Part shown: piece by piece, positions 8,489 to 17,863 of the stretch | Layout: each line of letters opens with the position of its first letter | Position numbering within the stretch: position 1 is the stretch's first letter | Assembly: GCF_008017805.1 (NCBI RefSeq) | Contig: NZ_VRTT01000061.1 | Coordinates: forward strand, 1 to 44,196 | DNA length: 44,196 nucleotides | Reading direction: 5' to 3' | DNA from: Paenibacillus sp. N3.4 | Lineage (GTDB): Bacteria; Bacillota; Bacilli; Paenibacillales; NBRC-103111 | Position numbers and translations under genes: made by a program | The notes under the pieces: generated by a model | Told to the model about the DNA's origin: nothing | Seen by the model: the letters and a program-made list of their open reading frames with translations, nothing else | The model's database searches: none

Positions 8489-8515
8489 ATGAAAGGACGC
8501 ATACACTCCTTCTTT
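8489..8515 (+). pseudogene. pflA: First codons of pyruvate formate-lyase activating enzyme
   Basis: Twenty bases after the pflB stop, an ATG opens MKGRIHSF, the usual opening of PflA (MKGRIHSxESFGTVDGPG), and then departs into unrelated sequence (FQQEDEN...). An AGAGAGAAG ribosome-binding stretch precedes it. The pflB-pflA gene order is the usual one, which supports the call. Only about eight or nine codons survive; the radical-SAM CxxxCxxC motif is gone. Confidence 0.55.
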
Positions 8516-8700
8516 CAGCAAGAAGATGAAAATATAAAATATGAGAGCTAACAAAAAGCCCTTTATGATTAACAACACATCTTATCGCTTCAAAGAACCA
8601 ATATATACCTACTAAAAAGAAGAGTGTAGCACCCATACTAATGAATCAAGCGCAAAAGGAGCTTTAAAAAGTATCCATGGAAGCATCCCTAAGTTGAGAT
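8516..8700 (-). pseudogene. Hydrophobic membrane-protein remnant, unidentified
   Basis: On the minus strand three overlapping frames carry hydrophobic, protein-like pieces: LGMLPWILFKAPFALDSLVW, GATLFFLVGIYWFFEAIR, and LLIIKGFLLALIFYIFIF. Chained with two frameshifts they would make a small multi-helix membrane protein. It ends where the pflA stub begins on the other strand, so this may be the far side of the deletion that removed pflA. I do not recognise the family. Confidence 0.25.
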
Positions 8701-8724
8701 CTTTTAAAATTCCGCTGTACACTT

Positions 8725-10034
8725 TTAAATTATAATCTGTATTTTGCTGCGTTCTTTTGGTTCTAAAAGATCGATAAAATAGTTCCAGCCTTCAGACCAT
8801 GAGGAAGTCTTCGTCTTTGTTTGCAGCAGTAACGCCTTTTCAAACTTTTCATCAAAGTGAGGATCGTCTGAACGAATGTATCCTGTTTTAAATAGATTTG
8901 CAGTTAGTTCTTTCGACTGTTTGACATAGACTCGCTCAAAGTCTGCGAACGCTTGATCAAATTTACCTTTGAATTGTTCACCGGGTCCGTTAAATATATC
9001 GCCAATGTTTTTCATGATGTTTTGGGCGAGAGTGCGGTCGATATTTCGCCCGAATGCAACACTATTATTTGCCATTGTATCTATTTTTGATAGGATTACA
9101 CGATCTAACGATCTAGTAAATGCCGTACGAATAGAATCCGAAATCTCGACATTATTGATCATCATTGTTGCTTTGGCTTTAGTCAAACCTAATGATGCGC
9201 TAAATATTAGTTCATGAGCAGTCATATCATCTGGCTTCGCTGGTATATCATCCGCACGGGAAATACCGTCATTTGTTCTACGAACAATATTTAAGAGTGC
9301 TGAAAGATCTTTTTCTCCGAGGTTCTCAAGCTTTTTTTGATCCGTCATTACATCTGCGCTATCATGACTTACCAAATCACTAAAAAATCAACATTGGATG
9401 CAGACAATCCAAAAACTCGATACTTATTCCAGTCCGCGTCATGAGAGTCACTCATGTTTTTGAAATATTGTCTTTTACTATCATATATATTCCCTAAGTG
9501 CTGCTTGAATTTTGATATATCGAAATCAGTACTTTTAAAAAAAATACCCATTTCATCTGTTATACCGTTTACAATTTTATCTTTAATTTCAGAAACAAGA
9601 TCGTTGAGTTTATTTAATTGATCCTGTTGCTCATCACCCAAAATGAATTGTTTGATATTATCCCGATATCTCGCTTCCAACTCGACTAGTTGATCCATTT
9701 TTTCTAACGGATCCTGGTATACAGATTCGCCAAATTTCAATTGATAATTTTCAGAGTCCTCGAATGCTTGTTTAAAACGTCCCAAATCAGTCAAGTTTTT
9801 GCCTGTAGGGGCAGATGCATTAATTTGGTGATCTCGTGGTGGATTCTTCATTAAATCTAGCGCCTCTTGAGAAATAGTTACATGATCGACAGGAATTCTC
9901 GCCTCGATAGGTATGTTACGATGGGCAATTTCGTTAACAGGTATTGCATGCATTTCCATCTCTTTAAAGACATTTGTGCGCGTGTCATTCATCGAACCCA
10001 ACAACCTATGCGAATAGTTAATATACATGCTCAA
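8725..10034 (-). pseudogene. Unrecognised ~435-residue protein, split by a one-base shift
   Basis: Two minus-strand frames (10034-9369, 221 codons; 9375-8725, 216 codons) join into one protein. At the junction the plus strand reads six A between ACT and TCA; a seventh would fuse ..SASNVDF with FSDLVSHDSADVMT.. in one frame. The product would be soluble, charged and mostly helical, with no signal peptide or membrane helix. The N-terminal part has VDHVTISQEALDLM, a phrase like those in flagellum-related or DUF4885-like Bacillus proteins; this resemblance is weak. It lies next to an MCP but with a wide gap. Whether the shift is real, phase-variable or a sequencing error is open. I do not assign a function. 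Confidence 0.55.
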
Positions 10035-10262
10035 CCTCCCATATGATGAATATCTCTCATCTTCAAATATAACATACCGACCGTTGGTTTTAAAATTTTC
10101 GGAGAAAGTATTTAATATTCTTCAAAAATGGCCACCTTGGAATGTTTACCCTTGAAATCAACTCTCCGTCCACGTCCGCTATGGCTATATTTCTTTTAAG
10201 GGATAAAGCAAAAGCAGCTAATACACTTGAAATTGAGGGGAGAGGGGTCATTTAAAATTTAA

Positions 10263-12344
10263 CTAAACTTTAAATTGAGAGATAAGTTCTTGTAACTCTT
10301 GAACCATTAGAATTAGGGATTTAGAGGAAGTTGTGATCTCTTCCATAGAGGCTAATTGTTCTTGGCTGGAGGCTGCAACAGATTGAGAATTATCCGATGC
10401 ACCAGCAGCAATTCTTGAAAGTTCTTCTACAGTAGCAGTAACCTGTTCTGAGCCCGCTGACATTTCCTCCGTTGAGGCTGATATTTCTTCAATTTGTCCT
10501 ACCATTGAATCGATGTCCTGCAAAATATGGTTAAATGATTCACCTGCTTCTTGGACAAGATTTGTGCCTCTTTCTACTGTTTGAGTACCTATTTTAATCG
10601 AATTAACCGCATCCATCGTATCACTTTGTATGACTTCAATAATTGCTTTAACCTGTGTAGCGGAATTTCTACTTTGTTCGGCTAAATTACGAATTTCTGT
10701 AGCGACAACCGAAAACCCTCGTCCGTATTCCCCGGCACGTGCAGCTTCAATACTCGCATTTAGAGAAAGTAAATTTGTTCGTGTACTGATTTCACTCATT
10801 ACTTCAATGATATTATTAATCTTTTTTATGCGTTCACTTAATCTAGTAATAATATCGGAAGTCTCGTTAACAGTTTGATTAGCTAAATTCATGTTCATTA
10901 CAGCATTTTGGATAATCTCATTACCTTGAAAAGCCATATCGGAGGTTACTTGAGAGACTTCCCTCACAATTGAGCATGACGCAGCAACCCGTTGAACCCC
11001 GAGTGTTAACTCTTCCATGGCTCTTGCACTTTCTTTGGAACCTTGCATTTGATGCTCCGCTCCGTTTGCAACTTCTTGAATGGTGGATGATATGACCTCA
11101 GCTGCTACACTAGATTGCTCGGCACTTGCCGTCAATTGCTCTGACGTAGAAGCTACATAATTGGCATGATCGGAAATTTTGGTAAACATCTGCTTTAATA
11201 ATCCCGTTGTTTGGTTGAAATTAGTAAGCATCTGTCCGAACTCATCTCTAGTAGTGACAGGAATTGTTTGTGTGAAATCTCCTTGAGAAAGATAGTGAGA
11301 TAACTCATTAACTTTTTTAATATGGCTGGTAATATCTCGGCTGTACAAAAATATGACAATAATAATTAGGGCTATACCCACCAGACCGACCAATATAACT
11401 TTTTCAATCAGCGAATGAATGGGCGCCACCAATTCTTTATCCGGAAGTGCAATTGCTAAAATCCAATGCGTTCCAGGCATTTCTTGAAAATAAACATGAA
11501 CATTCTCATTAGATTTTCCGTAATGTAAATTCCCATTCTTTTGAGCAAGTATAGTTTTACCAAGATTTGCTAGAGTTGCGTCTTTATCTTCTTGAAGCTT
11601 TTCTTTCATAATCTTATCTGTATCAGGTCCAGCAAGATAGGTTCCGTTTTTATCCAACAGAAAGGCCCAGCCCGTCTCCCCAACTTTGGTCTCACTAATA
11701 ATTTGTTTAATCTTAGAAAGAATTAGATCACTAGTCGTAACTCCAATAAATTGTTCTTTGGAATTGAACATAGGGACTGTCGCAGTAACCATATACAATT
11801 CTCTTACATCATCAAAGTAGGGGTCTGAGAATATGACACTTTTTTTATTTGAACTACTTTCAATTTGTTCTACTGTCGTTTTATAAAAATCTTGGTTGGG
11901 ATAATCAAAGCTTGGATCACTATATTCTTCCGATGTAATAATTTTATTGTTATCCCATAAAGCATATGTAGAGAAGTATTTCGTACGGGTCTGGTAAGCG
12001 TTAGGTTCAAAGAAAATACCAACCCCAAATAAGTCCTTATTTATTTCTAAATTATGGCTAGCGATAGTGTGATAATCATCCAAGGAAAATTTAGTATGCA
12101 AATCTTCCACTGTTCTAGCGAAAACTTCCGGAACTTTGCTAGCAGCTGTAATTCGATCTTGAATATTATAACTTATCGTTTGGAGTTGTTGATTCATTTG
12201 ATCATTTGATTGTTTCACAATTATCGAATCCGAATAAATAAAAGCCAACGAAACCACGGAAACAAGAATAAGGCTAACTAAGGGTAAAATAATGAATAAC
12301 GTCTTTGCTCTCACACTTCTGAATTTAAGTGTTGGTACTTTCAT
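10263..12344 (-). CDS. Methyl-accepting chemotaxis protein (double Cache, HAMP, MA)
   Basis: Transmembrane chemoreceptor controlling CheA. The 693-residue protein has helix 1 (about 14-36), a ~270-residue periplasmic-type double Cache domain (FGVGIFFEPNAY, SDPYFDDVRELYMVTATVP, GWAFLLDKNGTYLAGP), helix 2 (about 315-338), HAMP (DITSHIKKVNELSHYLSQGDF), and a long cytoplasmic coiled coil. The hairpin tip is near-consensus: ISTRTNLLSLNASIEAARAG then GRGFSVVATEIRNLAEQS. GGAGGT sits 8 bases before the ATG. The Cache type is common for amino-acid or organic-acid receptors, but the ligand is unknown. A decayed paralogue sits at 17.5-17.9 kb. Confidence 0.95.
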   Translation of the reverse strand: MKVPTLKFRSVRAKTLFIILPLVSLILVSVVSLAFIYSDSIIVKQSNDQMNQQLQTISYNIQDRITAASKVPEVFARTVEDLHTKFSLDDYHTIASHNLEINKDLFGVGIFFEPNAYQTRTKYFSTYALWDNNKIITSEEYSDPSFDYPNQDFYKTTVEQIESSSNKKSVIFSDPYFDDVRELYMVTATVPMFNSKEQFIGVTTSDLILSKIKQIISETKVGETGWAFLLDKNGTYLAGPDTDKIMKEKLQEDKDATLANLGKTILAQKNGNLHYGKSNENVHVYFQEMPGTHWILAIALPDKELVAPIHSLIEKVILVGLVGIALIIIVIFLYSRDITSHIKKVNELSHYLSQGDFTQTIPVTTRDEFGQMLTNFNQTTGLLKQMFTKISDHANYVASTSEQLTASAEQSSVAAEVISSTIQEVANGAEHQMQGSKESARAMEELTLGVQRVAASCSIVREVSQVTSDMAFQGNEIIQNAVMNMNLANQTVNETSDIITRLSERIKKINNIIEVMSEISTRTNLLSLNASIEAARAGEYGRGFSVVATEIRNLAEQSRNSATQVKAIIEVIQSDTMDAVNSIKIGTQTVERGTNLVQEAGESFNHILQDIDSMVGQIEEISASTEEMSAGSEQVTATVEELSRIAAGASDNSQSVAASSQEQLASMEEITTSSKSLILMVQELQELISQFKV

Positions 12345-12462
12345 ATTGGTAAACCTCCGGTATCAATCTGTTAATTGAGTTAAACTAAACAAGTTTATAA
12401 GATATTTGATAACCCCCTCAAAATATTCACTACTTTAGACCTATACAAACTAAATAATTATC

Positions 12463-12505
12463 ATTATATGTCGATATAATAAACCAAAACTTTACCTAGA
12501 GTCAA
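12463..12505 (-). promoter_or_regulatory. MCP promoter with perfect palindrome
   Basis: On the minus strand TTGACT (12505-12500) and TATTAT (12481-12476) are spaced by 18 bases. A perfect inverted repeat ATTATAT-GTCG-ATATAAT (12463-12480) overlaps the -10 and start region. The same arrangement in diverged form precedes the decayed MCP at 17.86-17.92 kb, which supports function. The rest of 12506-12713 is AT-rich with only a weak hairpin (AGTCAG/CTGACT at 12633-12659). Confidence 0.55.
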
Positions 12506-12713
12506 GTTTATTTGAAAAATCTAAAAATCTTTTTTTGTTAATCTCCAAATTATTCTATAATTGTTTAATTGTACACAAATAGACCCGCCAGATGTATCCC
12601 TAGTAGGCCTAATACATATTAACATACCTTTAAGTCAGGTTAGATTGAAATATCTGACTATTCATTATATGGGAGTTCACCTGCACCCTGAATAAGCTTG
12701 CGAAAAGTTATCC

Positions 12714-13304
12714 TTATCCTTCAATCCCACTAATATAATTTTTTATAGTATCATCCATAACTTCTGCTAAATCTTTATTTGCTTCATCTAGAAAACTCCA
12801 CTGTACGATAACCCCAATATATATTTTCACTAAATTTTCTCCGATAATCATGGGGGATATATTTTTAGTAATAACACCAATTTCTTGACCGTGTTGAATC
12901 GTTTTATACATTATGCGTGGCAAAATGTTAAAAATCTCTGATAAAAGTTTTTTATAAACTGGGCTTATTGTACCTAAATGGATCAAATTCTGCGTGATAA
13001 TACGAGTCTTATGAAGATTTTTTGCCATATCCACTATTGCTTCTCTTAGTTTAGACAATAGTTCTTGACTGTCCTTTACACATAATTCCATACGCTGTTC
13101 AAATACTTTTAACTGTTCAAGATCAAAATCATAAAGTAATTCTTCCTTCGTTTTAAAATATGCAAAAAAGGTGGTTTTTGTAACTCCCGCTTTCTTTGAA
13201 ATTTCTTCCAACGATGTCTTTTGATAATCTTGAATGGAAAAGAGTTCGATTGCAGACTCAATTATCTTTCTCTTCGTATATTCCTTGTTTCTTTCCCTAT
13301 TCAT
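12714..13304 (-). CDS. TetR-family transcriptional regulator
   Basis: DNA-binding repressor, about 196 residues. The N-terminal helix-turn-helix is clear: KRKIIESAIELFS, LEEISKKAGVTKTTFFAYFKTKEELL. The helical C-terminal half is the ligand-binding and dimer domain and carries no recognisable specificity. An ATG at 13322 is in frame, but the ATG at 13304 has AGGAGA (13316-13311) six bases upstream and is preferred. No partner gene is adjacent: the nearest genes are an MCP 370 bases downstream and an MBL hydrolase 600 bases upstream, so the target is unknown. Confidence 0.88.
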   Translation of the reverse strand: MNRERNKEYTKRKIIESAIELFSIQDYQKTSLEEISKKAGVTKTTFFAYFKTKEELLYDFDLEQLKVFEQRMELCVKDSQELLSKLREAIVDMAKNLHKTRIITQNLIHLGTISPVYKKLLSEIFNILPRIMYKTIQHGQEIGVITKNISPMIIGENLVKIYIGVIVQWSFLDEANKDLAEVMDDTIKNYISGIEG

Positions 13305-13903
13305 ATTAACTCTCCTACTCATTTCCTAAGAATTCAATAGCCCTTATTTATTATACTGTCGAAATAAACTGCGGTAAAGTAACTATGCATGAATAGAACG
13401 TTTTTATTACACTTTGGGATGATTTGTAGTTTCTGAGTAGTATTTCGCCTACTTGATAATCTGGTTAGTTTAGTAAAGCATGGCTTTTTTATGATAACCA
13501 TGGGTGGCAGCGAACAGTTAATTTTGATTCATGAATCTTTTGCCTCAGTGTTAATGGATGTTGAGTTTTGCGTCGGCGGGCCTAGTATCGATTTAAAACT
13601 CAATGTCGACTATTATATATTCAACTCTACTAGCGGTCAAGTATTTGTGAATTTTCTGATTATAAGACAAGTCGGCCTCGTCCGGTGAAAACTGCTTCAC
13701 TTTTTATGGATCCCATGCATCTCAAACCCGATTGAAATAGACTTGATGATCCGGAGCATTTTTTACCATCTTCCTTGGATTAACCCTAGCTAACAAAGTA
13801 GGGATGGACGCTAAGATTTTAAGCAGCGGTAGCCTGAGATAGGAAAATAAAGCCCTAGACTGCCGCTGTCATTATTGAACTGGTTTGCCATCAGTTGAAC
13901 GAA
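13305..13903. other. Non-coding stretch with faint decayed coding on the minus strand
   Basis: I see no acceptable gene. A 65-codon plus-strand frame (13491-13688) lacks a ribosome binding site and looks random. On the minus strand two short pieces read like protein: VNPRKMVKNAPDHQVYFNRV (around 13795-13730) and VKQFSPDEADLSYNQ (around 13700-13650), interrupted by stops. They may be the remains of a lost gene. Family not recognised. Confidence 0.3.
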
Positions 13904-14590
13904 CTAATCCAACATTTCAGTTGTTCTGACCAGATTTCCATATTGAATCGCGGCTTCTTTAACCACTCCGAAATGGGCACAGGCTGTTAGCTTCGGCTGC
14001 AATCTCTCTACAATTACTCCGCTTTGAAGTGATTCTTTCATGTTTGCCGTGAACTTTTCGATCGGCCTTCGGAGTTTACCGAATAATGAAGTAAATAAGT
14101 CACCAGCAAGCAAAATACGATCTTCGGGGTGATAATAGGCAACATGTCCTAAGCTATGTCCAGGAGTATGGAAAGGGATAATCCCGCCGTAGTTGCCCTT
14201 CATGTCTAGAAGTTCTAGCTTATTTTTAGCAAACGGTTTGATGTCGCTAGTCTTGCTTCCTTCTCTTAGTGTTGTATAAGACCTTTCTCCGGTGAGAAAT
14301 GGAATTTCGAACTCGTGTGCCGTGATAGGAATATGTATATCTTCCGTCAGTGCATAAAGCATTCCTACATGGTCATTATGTCCATGGGTTAGCAGAACAC
14401 GGTTTAGAGGACGACCGTGGAATGTGGTGCGCAGAACATCACGCATCGGATGCCACATGGAAGGAAAGCCCCCGTCTATTAGAGTCAATCCGTCACGATC
14501 TTCGACGATCCATACCATCACAGGCAGCGGCCAATATACGTATCCTGCCCAAACATGGCGAGTCAATTGCTTCAATCTCATTCGTTTCAT
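13904..14590 (-). CDS. MBL-fold metallo-hydrolase
   Basis: Metallo-beta-lactamase-superfamily hydrolase, about 229 residues, no signal peptide. The metal ligands are visible: THGHNDHVG (HxHxDH), HTPGHSLGH, and AGDLF, with a late His in ACAHFG. An early VEDRDGLTLIDGG is the usual first strand of the fold. The start is uncertain: ATG codons at 14590 and 14581 are in frame, and the AGGTGAT match to the 16S tail lies seven bases before 14581. Monocistronic and between unrelated genes. Substrate cannot be read from sequence; glyoxalase II-like and quorum-lactonase-like members look similar at this level. Confidence 0.9.
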   Translation of the reverse strand: MKRMRLKQLTRHVWAGYVYWPLPVMVWIVEDRDGLTLIDGGFPSMWHPMRDVLRTTFHGRPLNRVLLTHGHNDHVGMLYALTEDIHIPITAHEFEIPFLTGERSYTTLREGSKTSDIKPFAKNKLELLDMKGNYGGIIPFHTPGHSLGHVAYYHPEDRILLAGDLFTSLFGKLRRPIEKFTANMKESLQSGVIVERLQPKLTACAHFGVVKEAAIQYGNLVRTTEMLD

Positions 14591-14914
14591 CACCTTTCAT
14601 TTTGTGCTTATCCGTACATACACAGTAAAATAATATCGAATCAACAACTCTTCAATGGCTGAAGGGAAGAAGGTCTAATCTTGAATTATGAAATTCTTAC
14701 ATTTAAATATTGATTAATACAGCTAGTTCAGGCTAAGCCAATTCTCAAATTAGTCATTAATTTATGTTGCTATTTAAGGATTTGCCACGAACTGCCTTGG
14801 TTCTGGTTTCATACAGGAGCCCGAAGGTGGTCAGCGTATATACTACAAGTAAAGAGAGTGGAACGAGTAAGAAAGCATTTGCCAGAAACAGATATCCAAA
14901 AATAAAAGATTTGG
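14591..14914. other. Intergenic region, no gene seen
   Basis: AT-rich gap between the MBL hydrolase and the NTF2-like gene, both on minus. A 68-codon plus-strand frame starting at 14764 overlaps the end of the NTF2-like gene, has no ribosome binding site, and is not accepted. No terminator of good quality was found. Confidence 0.4.
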
Positions 14915-15292
14915 TTAATTGCTACTTGAATGTTCATGAACTATTTTCCAATGTCCGTGAGTGTTCTTAATAAATATATTCGTGGCTCTGCCATTTCCTG
15001 AAACAAACTTATCCTCGTGATATCCTTCCCAATGGTAAGTATAGATGCATGTAGCAGAATTACTATCTACAGCGATCCATTGAACATTGATCACAGAGTA
15101 CACTTCATTCTTTATTACATTCCAAGTACTCTCAAAATAATTTTGAATTTCGCTCATTGAAGTAAAGCTTTTGTCGGCGAACCAATACACAGCATTATTA
15201 TCTAAAATACTTTTGACATAGTTAAAATCATGTGTGTTTGTTGCTTGAATGTATGTTTCAAATGTTTCGATATAGCCCAAGAGAGTTCCCAC
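14915..15292 (-). CDS. NTF2-like (SnoaL/DUF4440-type) protein
   Basis: About 125 residues with the cone-shaped NTF2 fold pattern: an N-terminal helix (ETFETYIQATNTHDFNYVKSIL), AVYWFADKSFTSMSEI followed by a helix, then beta strands ending in VSGNGRATNIFIKNTHGHWKIVHEHSS. The closing KxxGxWKIVHxHxS signature is typical of the DUF4440/SnoaL-like group. The start is a GTG with only a weak ribosome binding site; a TTG four codons later is possible. Members range from polyketide cyclases to stress proteins, so no reaction is assigned. Confidence 0.75.
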   Translation of the reverse strand: MGTLLGYIETFETYIQATNTHDFNYVKSILDNNAVYWFADKSFTSMSEIQNYFESTWNVIKNEVYSVINVQWIAVDSNSATCIYTYHWEGYHEDKFVSGNGRATNIFIKNTHGHWKIVHEHSSSN

Positions 15293-15503
15293 TTTCTAAA
15301 AAATGTGTTTACCTCAAATTTTTCTTTTCTCTAATAACAATTAATTCACAGATTCCAATACTCTATCTTCTGAAAGGGCTTAACAATCCTTAATTCTTTC
15401 AATGCCCTTCAGCCAAAATGTTTCTTAACATCATTCTCATAAAAGCTTCAGCATTTACCGCCATAGTTTTAGCTATTCTCAACACACTCCCAAATTCAAA
15501 ATA

Positions 15504-15959
15504 CTATTTTATATCTAGTTTTATATAAATTTTGATTATTCCAATCTCTGTCGAGATCGGAACAACCAGATACTTATAAGGGGAATGAATAATGGAGTTT
15601 CCTTCTTGGATAATGGGATGTGTAATATTAACCATGATTCCTTGTGCTGAAAGCTCGGTGGCAATACCACTGGCAATCCAATTTCCAAACTCTTGAAATG
15701 CACTCCAATACATCTCATCCAATTGGTGGATCTCGAATCCGCAAATCATTCGACTAATGATTTGTTTGACAGTTTCCTTACCCATGGTACAGAGGACCTG
15801 CCCTTCCATTTGACCTACAATTTGGATGATGACTCCTACCTCGTTACTTTCGAATTTTTGCTGCCGTTCAAGATGCGGGAGAGGCTCCGAATGTAATCCT
15901 AAATAACCTTGGAGCACACTTTGACTCACTTTTCTTATAACTAAGGATTCATTGAGCAT
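15504..15959 (-). CDS. CheX-like chemotaxis phosphatase
   Basis: CheC/CheX/FliY-family protein, 151 residues, expected to dephosphorylate CheY-P. The active-site helix reads SAFQEFGNWIASGIATEL, with the ExxN pair (E-F-G-N) and following Ala/Ser-rich helix of the family. A single ExxN site is seen, as in CheX. GGAGGTCAG sits just before the ATG. It lies 37 bases downstream of the HD-GYP gene on the same strand, so the two are probably co-transcribed. That links c-di-GMP turnover with chemotaxis signalling. About 205 bases of AT-rich sequence without a gene separate it from the NTF2-like gene. Confidence 0.85.
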   Translation of the reverse strand: MLNESLVIRKVSQSVLQGYLGLHSEPLPHLERQQKFESNEVGVIIQIVGQMEGQVLCTMGKETVKQIISRMICGFEIHQLDEMYWSAFQEFGNWIASGIATELSAQGIMVNITHPIIQEGNSIIHSPYKYLVVPISTEIGIIKIYIKLDIK

Positions 15960-15996
15960 GCTGACCTCCTATAATGTTGATTTCTATTTGGTTTCA

Positions 15997-17343
15997 TTAT
16001 ACGTCCGCATTCTCATTTCTATATTTGTTTTCATTTCTTTTGGATACCGACGGACGGTATGTTTTCTCGTACACAGTATAATTTTTCTTTAATAATACCT
16101 CTAATGCATGGACTGCTGGTGTCCAGAACTGCGTACCCGAACCTTCTCTCAATATATCTATTGCTTTATCTTGCGTCATTGCAGGACGATATGAACGATT
16201 GCTTGTCATGGCATCAAATGCGTCCGCTACCGCCATGATTTTAGAATGAATAGGAATATCTTTATCGTTTAACCCCATTGGATATCCCAAGCCGTCTGGA
16301 CGTTCATGATGGTACAACACGATTTCGTAAATCATTTTTTTCGCATTATCAGTTAAGGATGGAAGAAATTGGTACACACCTCGTAATAATTCTTCTCCTA
16401 TTACTGGATGTTGTTTCATTATGAGGTACTCGTGTTCCGATAGAGGTCCTTCTTTATGTAAAATAGAATCCGGTATACCTATTTTTCCTATATCATGCAA
16501 TAAACCACTTAAATAAATAATTTGTCGATGATCAGGAATTAATTTAATTTCTGCTGCAATATGGTATGCATATTTGGCGACTCGTTCACTATGTCCTGCG
16601 GTATATGCGTCTCTTTTTTCAAGGGATGCGGCAAAAGCAGCCAATATATTATCATTTGTAACTTCCAATTTATGATTTAATACATTTACCTTTTCTAATG
16701 TTTCTGTAATTTTACTCTGATGCAGAATACTAATATTTCTCAAGGTAAATCGAATAACTACAAAGAATAAAAGAAAGGCTTGAGCAATAATTTGATATGT
16801 TACATTTCCCTCAATAATCGGAAGTATCTTACTGATTAATATAAAAGTACATAAGGAGAAGGCATCTACCCATGTTAGTATTAATATCTTTCGCCGCCAT
16901 TCTCGGAACTCCCAAGGAATTTGATTAAGCAAGTGAAAGGAGATCATTGTGGCAATCTGGGTACTGTATAGACAGCTAATAATATTTACATACATACCCA
17001 ACAGGGGGATGTTAAAAAAAATTAAATTATTCATTAGATGAAAACTTATGTATAGGCATAAAGTCTGCATAATGAGCAATAAAAAATTCCGAGAATACTC
17101 AGGTTTATTTTTTCTTCTATTAAAAAACCAAAAGGTTACTATATAAACAAACACGGAGTAAAGTAATAAATAAATACCACCTACCCATAAACTGGCCATC
17201 CATGCAAACAAGTGACCATCTTCCCGAAATTTAGTGTTTTTATTTATAATAAAAATGAAGTATATAGGGTATGAACATATATTGATTAGAGTAAAAGATA
17301 AATATGTTGCTATTACAACGATCATTACTATTACCGCTCCCAC
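15997..17343 (-). CDS. Membrane HD-GYP protein, probable c-di-GMP phosphodiesterase
   Basis: Predicted to hydrolyse cyclic di-GMP. The N-terminal ~215 residues contain about six or seven hydrophobic helices with short loops, a membrane sensor of unknown ligand. The C-terminal half is an HD-GYP domain with all landmarks: HSERVAKYAYH, GLLHDIGKIGIPD, HPVIGEELL, HHERPDGLGYP and VADAFDAMTSNRSYRPA. The metal HD pair and the GYP loop are intact, so activity is expected. The start at 17343 is GTG; an ATG at 17325, preceded by GGGAG, is an alternative. CheX follows on the same strand. With the cyclase at 0.5-2.1 kb it provides both sides of c-di-GMP turnover. Confidence 0.92.
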   Translation of the reverse strand: MGAVIVMIVVIATYLSFTLINICSYPIYFIFIINKNTKFREDGHLFAWMASLWVGGIYLLLYSVFVYIVTFWFFNRRKNKPEYSRNFLLLIMQTLCLYISFHLMNNLIFFNIPLLGMYVNIISCLYSTQIATMISFHLLNQIPWEFREWRRKILILTWVDAFSLCTFILISKILPIIEGNVTYQIIAQAFLLFFVVIRFTLRNISILHQSKITETLEKVNVLNHKLEVTNDNILAAFAASLEKRDAYTAGHSERVAKYAYHIAAEIKLIPDHRQIIYLSGLLHDIGKIGIPDSILHKEGPLSEHEYLIMKQHPVIGEELLRGVYQFLPSLTDNAKKMIYEIVLYHHERPDGLGYPMGLNDKDIPIHSKIMAVADAFDAMTSNRSYRPAMTQDKAIDILREGSGTQFWTPAVHALEVLLKKNYTVYEKTYRPSVSKRNENKYRNENADV

Positions 17344-17516
17344 AATGGAATTATACTATTTTTTAAAAACATAACGAATTCATGTATTAGTATGTCGAAC
17401 TTGTAATGTTAATGTATAATTTGCCGGTGGATGTGTTCAACAACGGATTTAGAAAAAGGGGGAACTTCTTCCCGTAATCAAAAGATCACGTGGGGAGTAT
17501 TTTTGAATATAAAAAT

Positions 17517-17835
17517 TTAAATTTGTGATATTTGATCTTGTAGATCCTGAACCATTTGAATTAAGGATTTCGAAGCAGTTGAAATTTCCTCCATTGAAAG
17601 AACTCGATTGCTCCGCATTTGCAGTCAATTGTTTGGAGGTAGATGCCACGGAATTTGCGTGATTGGAAATTTTGGTTAACATTTGCATTCATAGCGGCGC
17701 CAACAATTCTTTATCCGGGACCTGCAAGGTAGGTTCCGTTCTTGTCCAACAAGAATGCTCAACCTGTCTCTCCAACTTTTGTTTCGTTAACGATTTCTTT
17801 GATTGTTGTAAGAACAATATTACTGCTCGTAAATA
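17517..17835 (-). pseudogene. Decayed MCP paralogue with internal deletions
   Basis: Minus-strand pieces match the intact MCP at 10.3-12.3 kb in order: IKEIVNETKVGETG (then a stop), AFLLDKNGTYLAGP, directly DKELLAP, then MLTKISNHANSVASTSKQL and NAEQSS, directly SMEEIST, ASKSLIQMVQDLQDQISQI and TAA at 17519-17517. Most of the sensor, both helices, HAMP and the signalling tip are deleted. At two joints the intact paralogue shows short similar sequences on both sides (CC-GATA, and GAGCAAT/GAACAATT), as expected for deletion between small repeats. The upstream promoter region is still recognisable at 17864-17915. Confidence 0.85.
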
Positions 17836-17863
17836 ACCCATTACTTAAGACCTATGAAATTGC

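Noticed and set aside
13491..13688. 65-codon plus-strand frame
   Set aside because: No ribosome binding site; the minus strand shows more protein-like sequence, and neither is intact.
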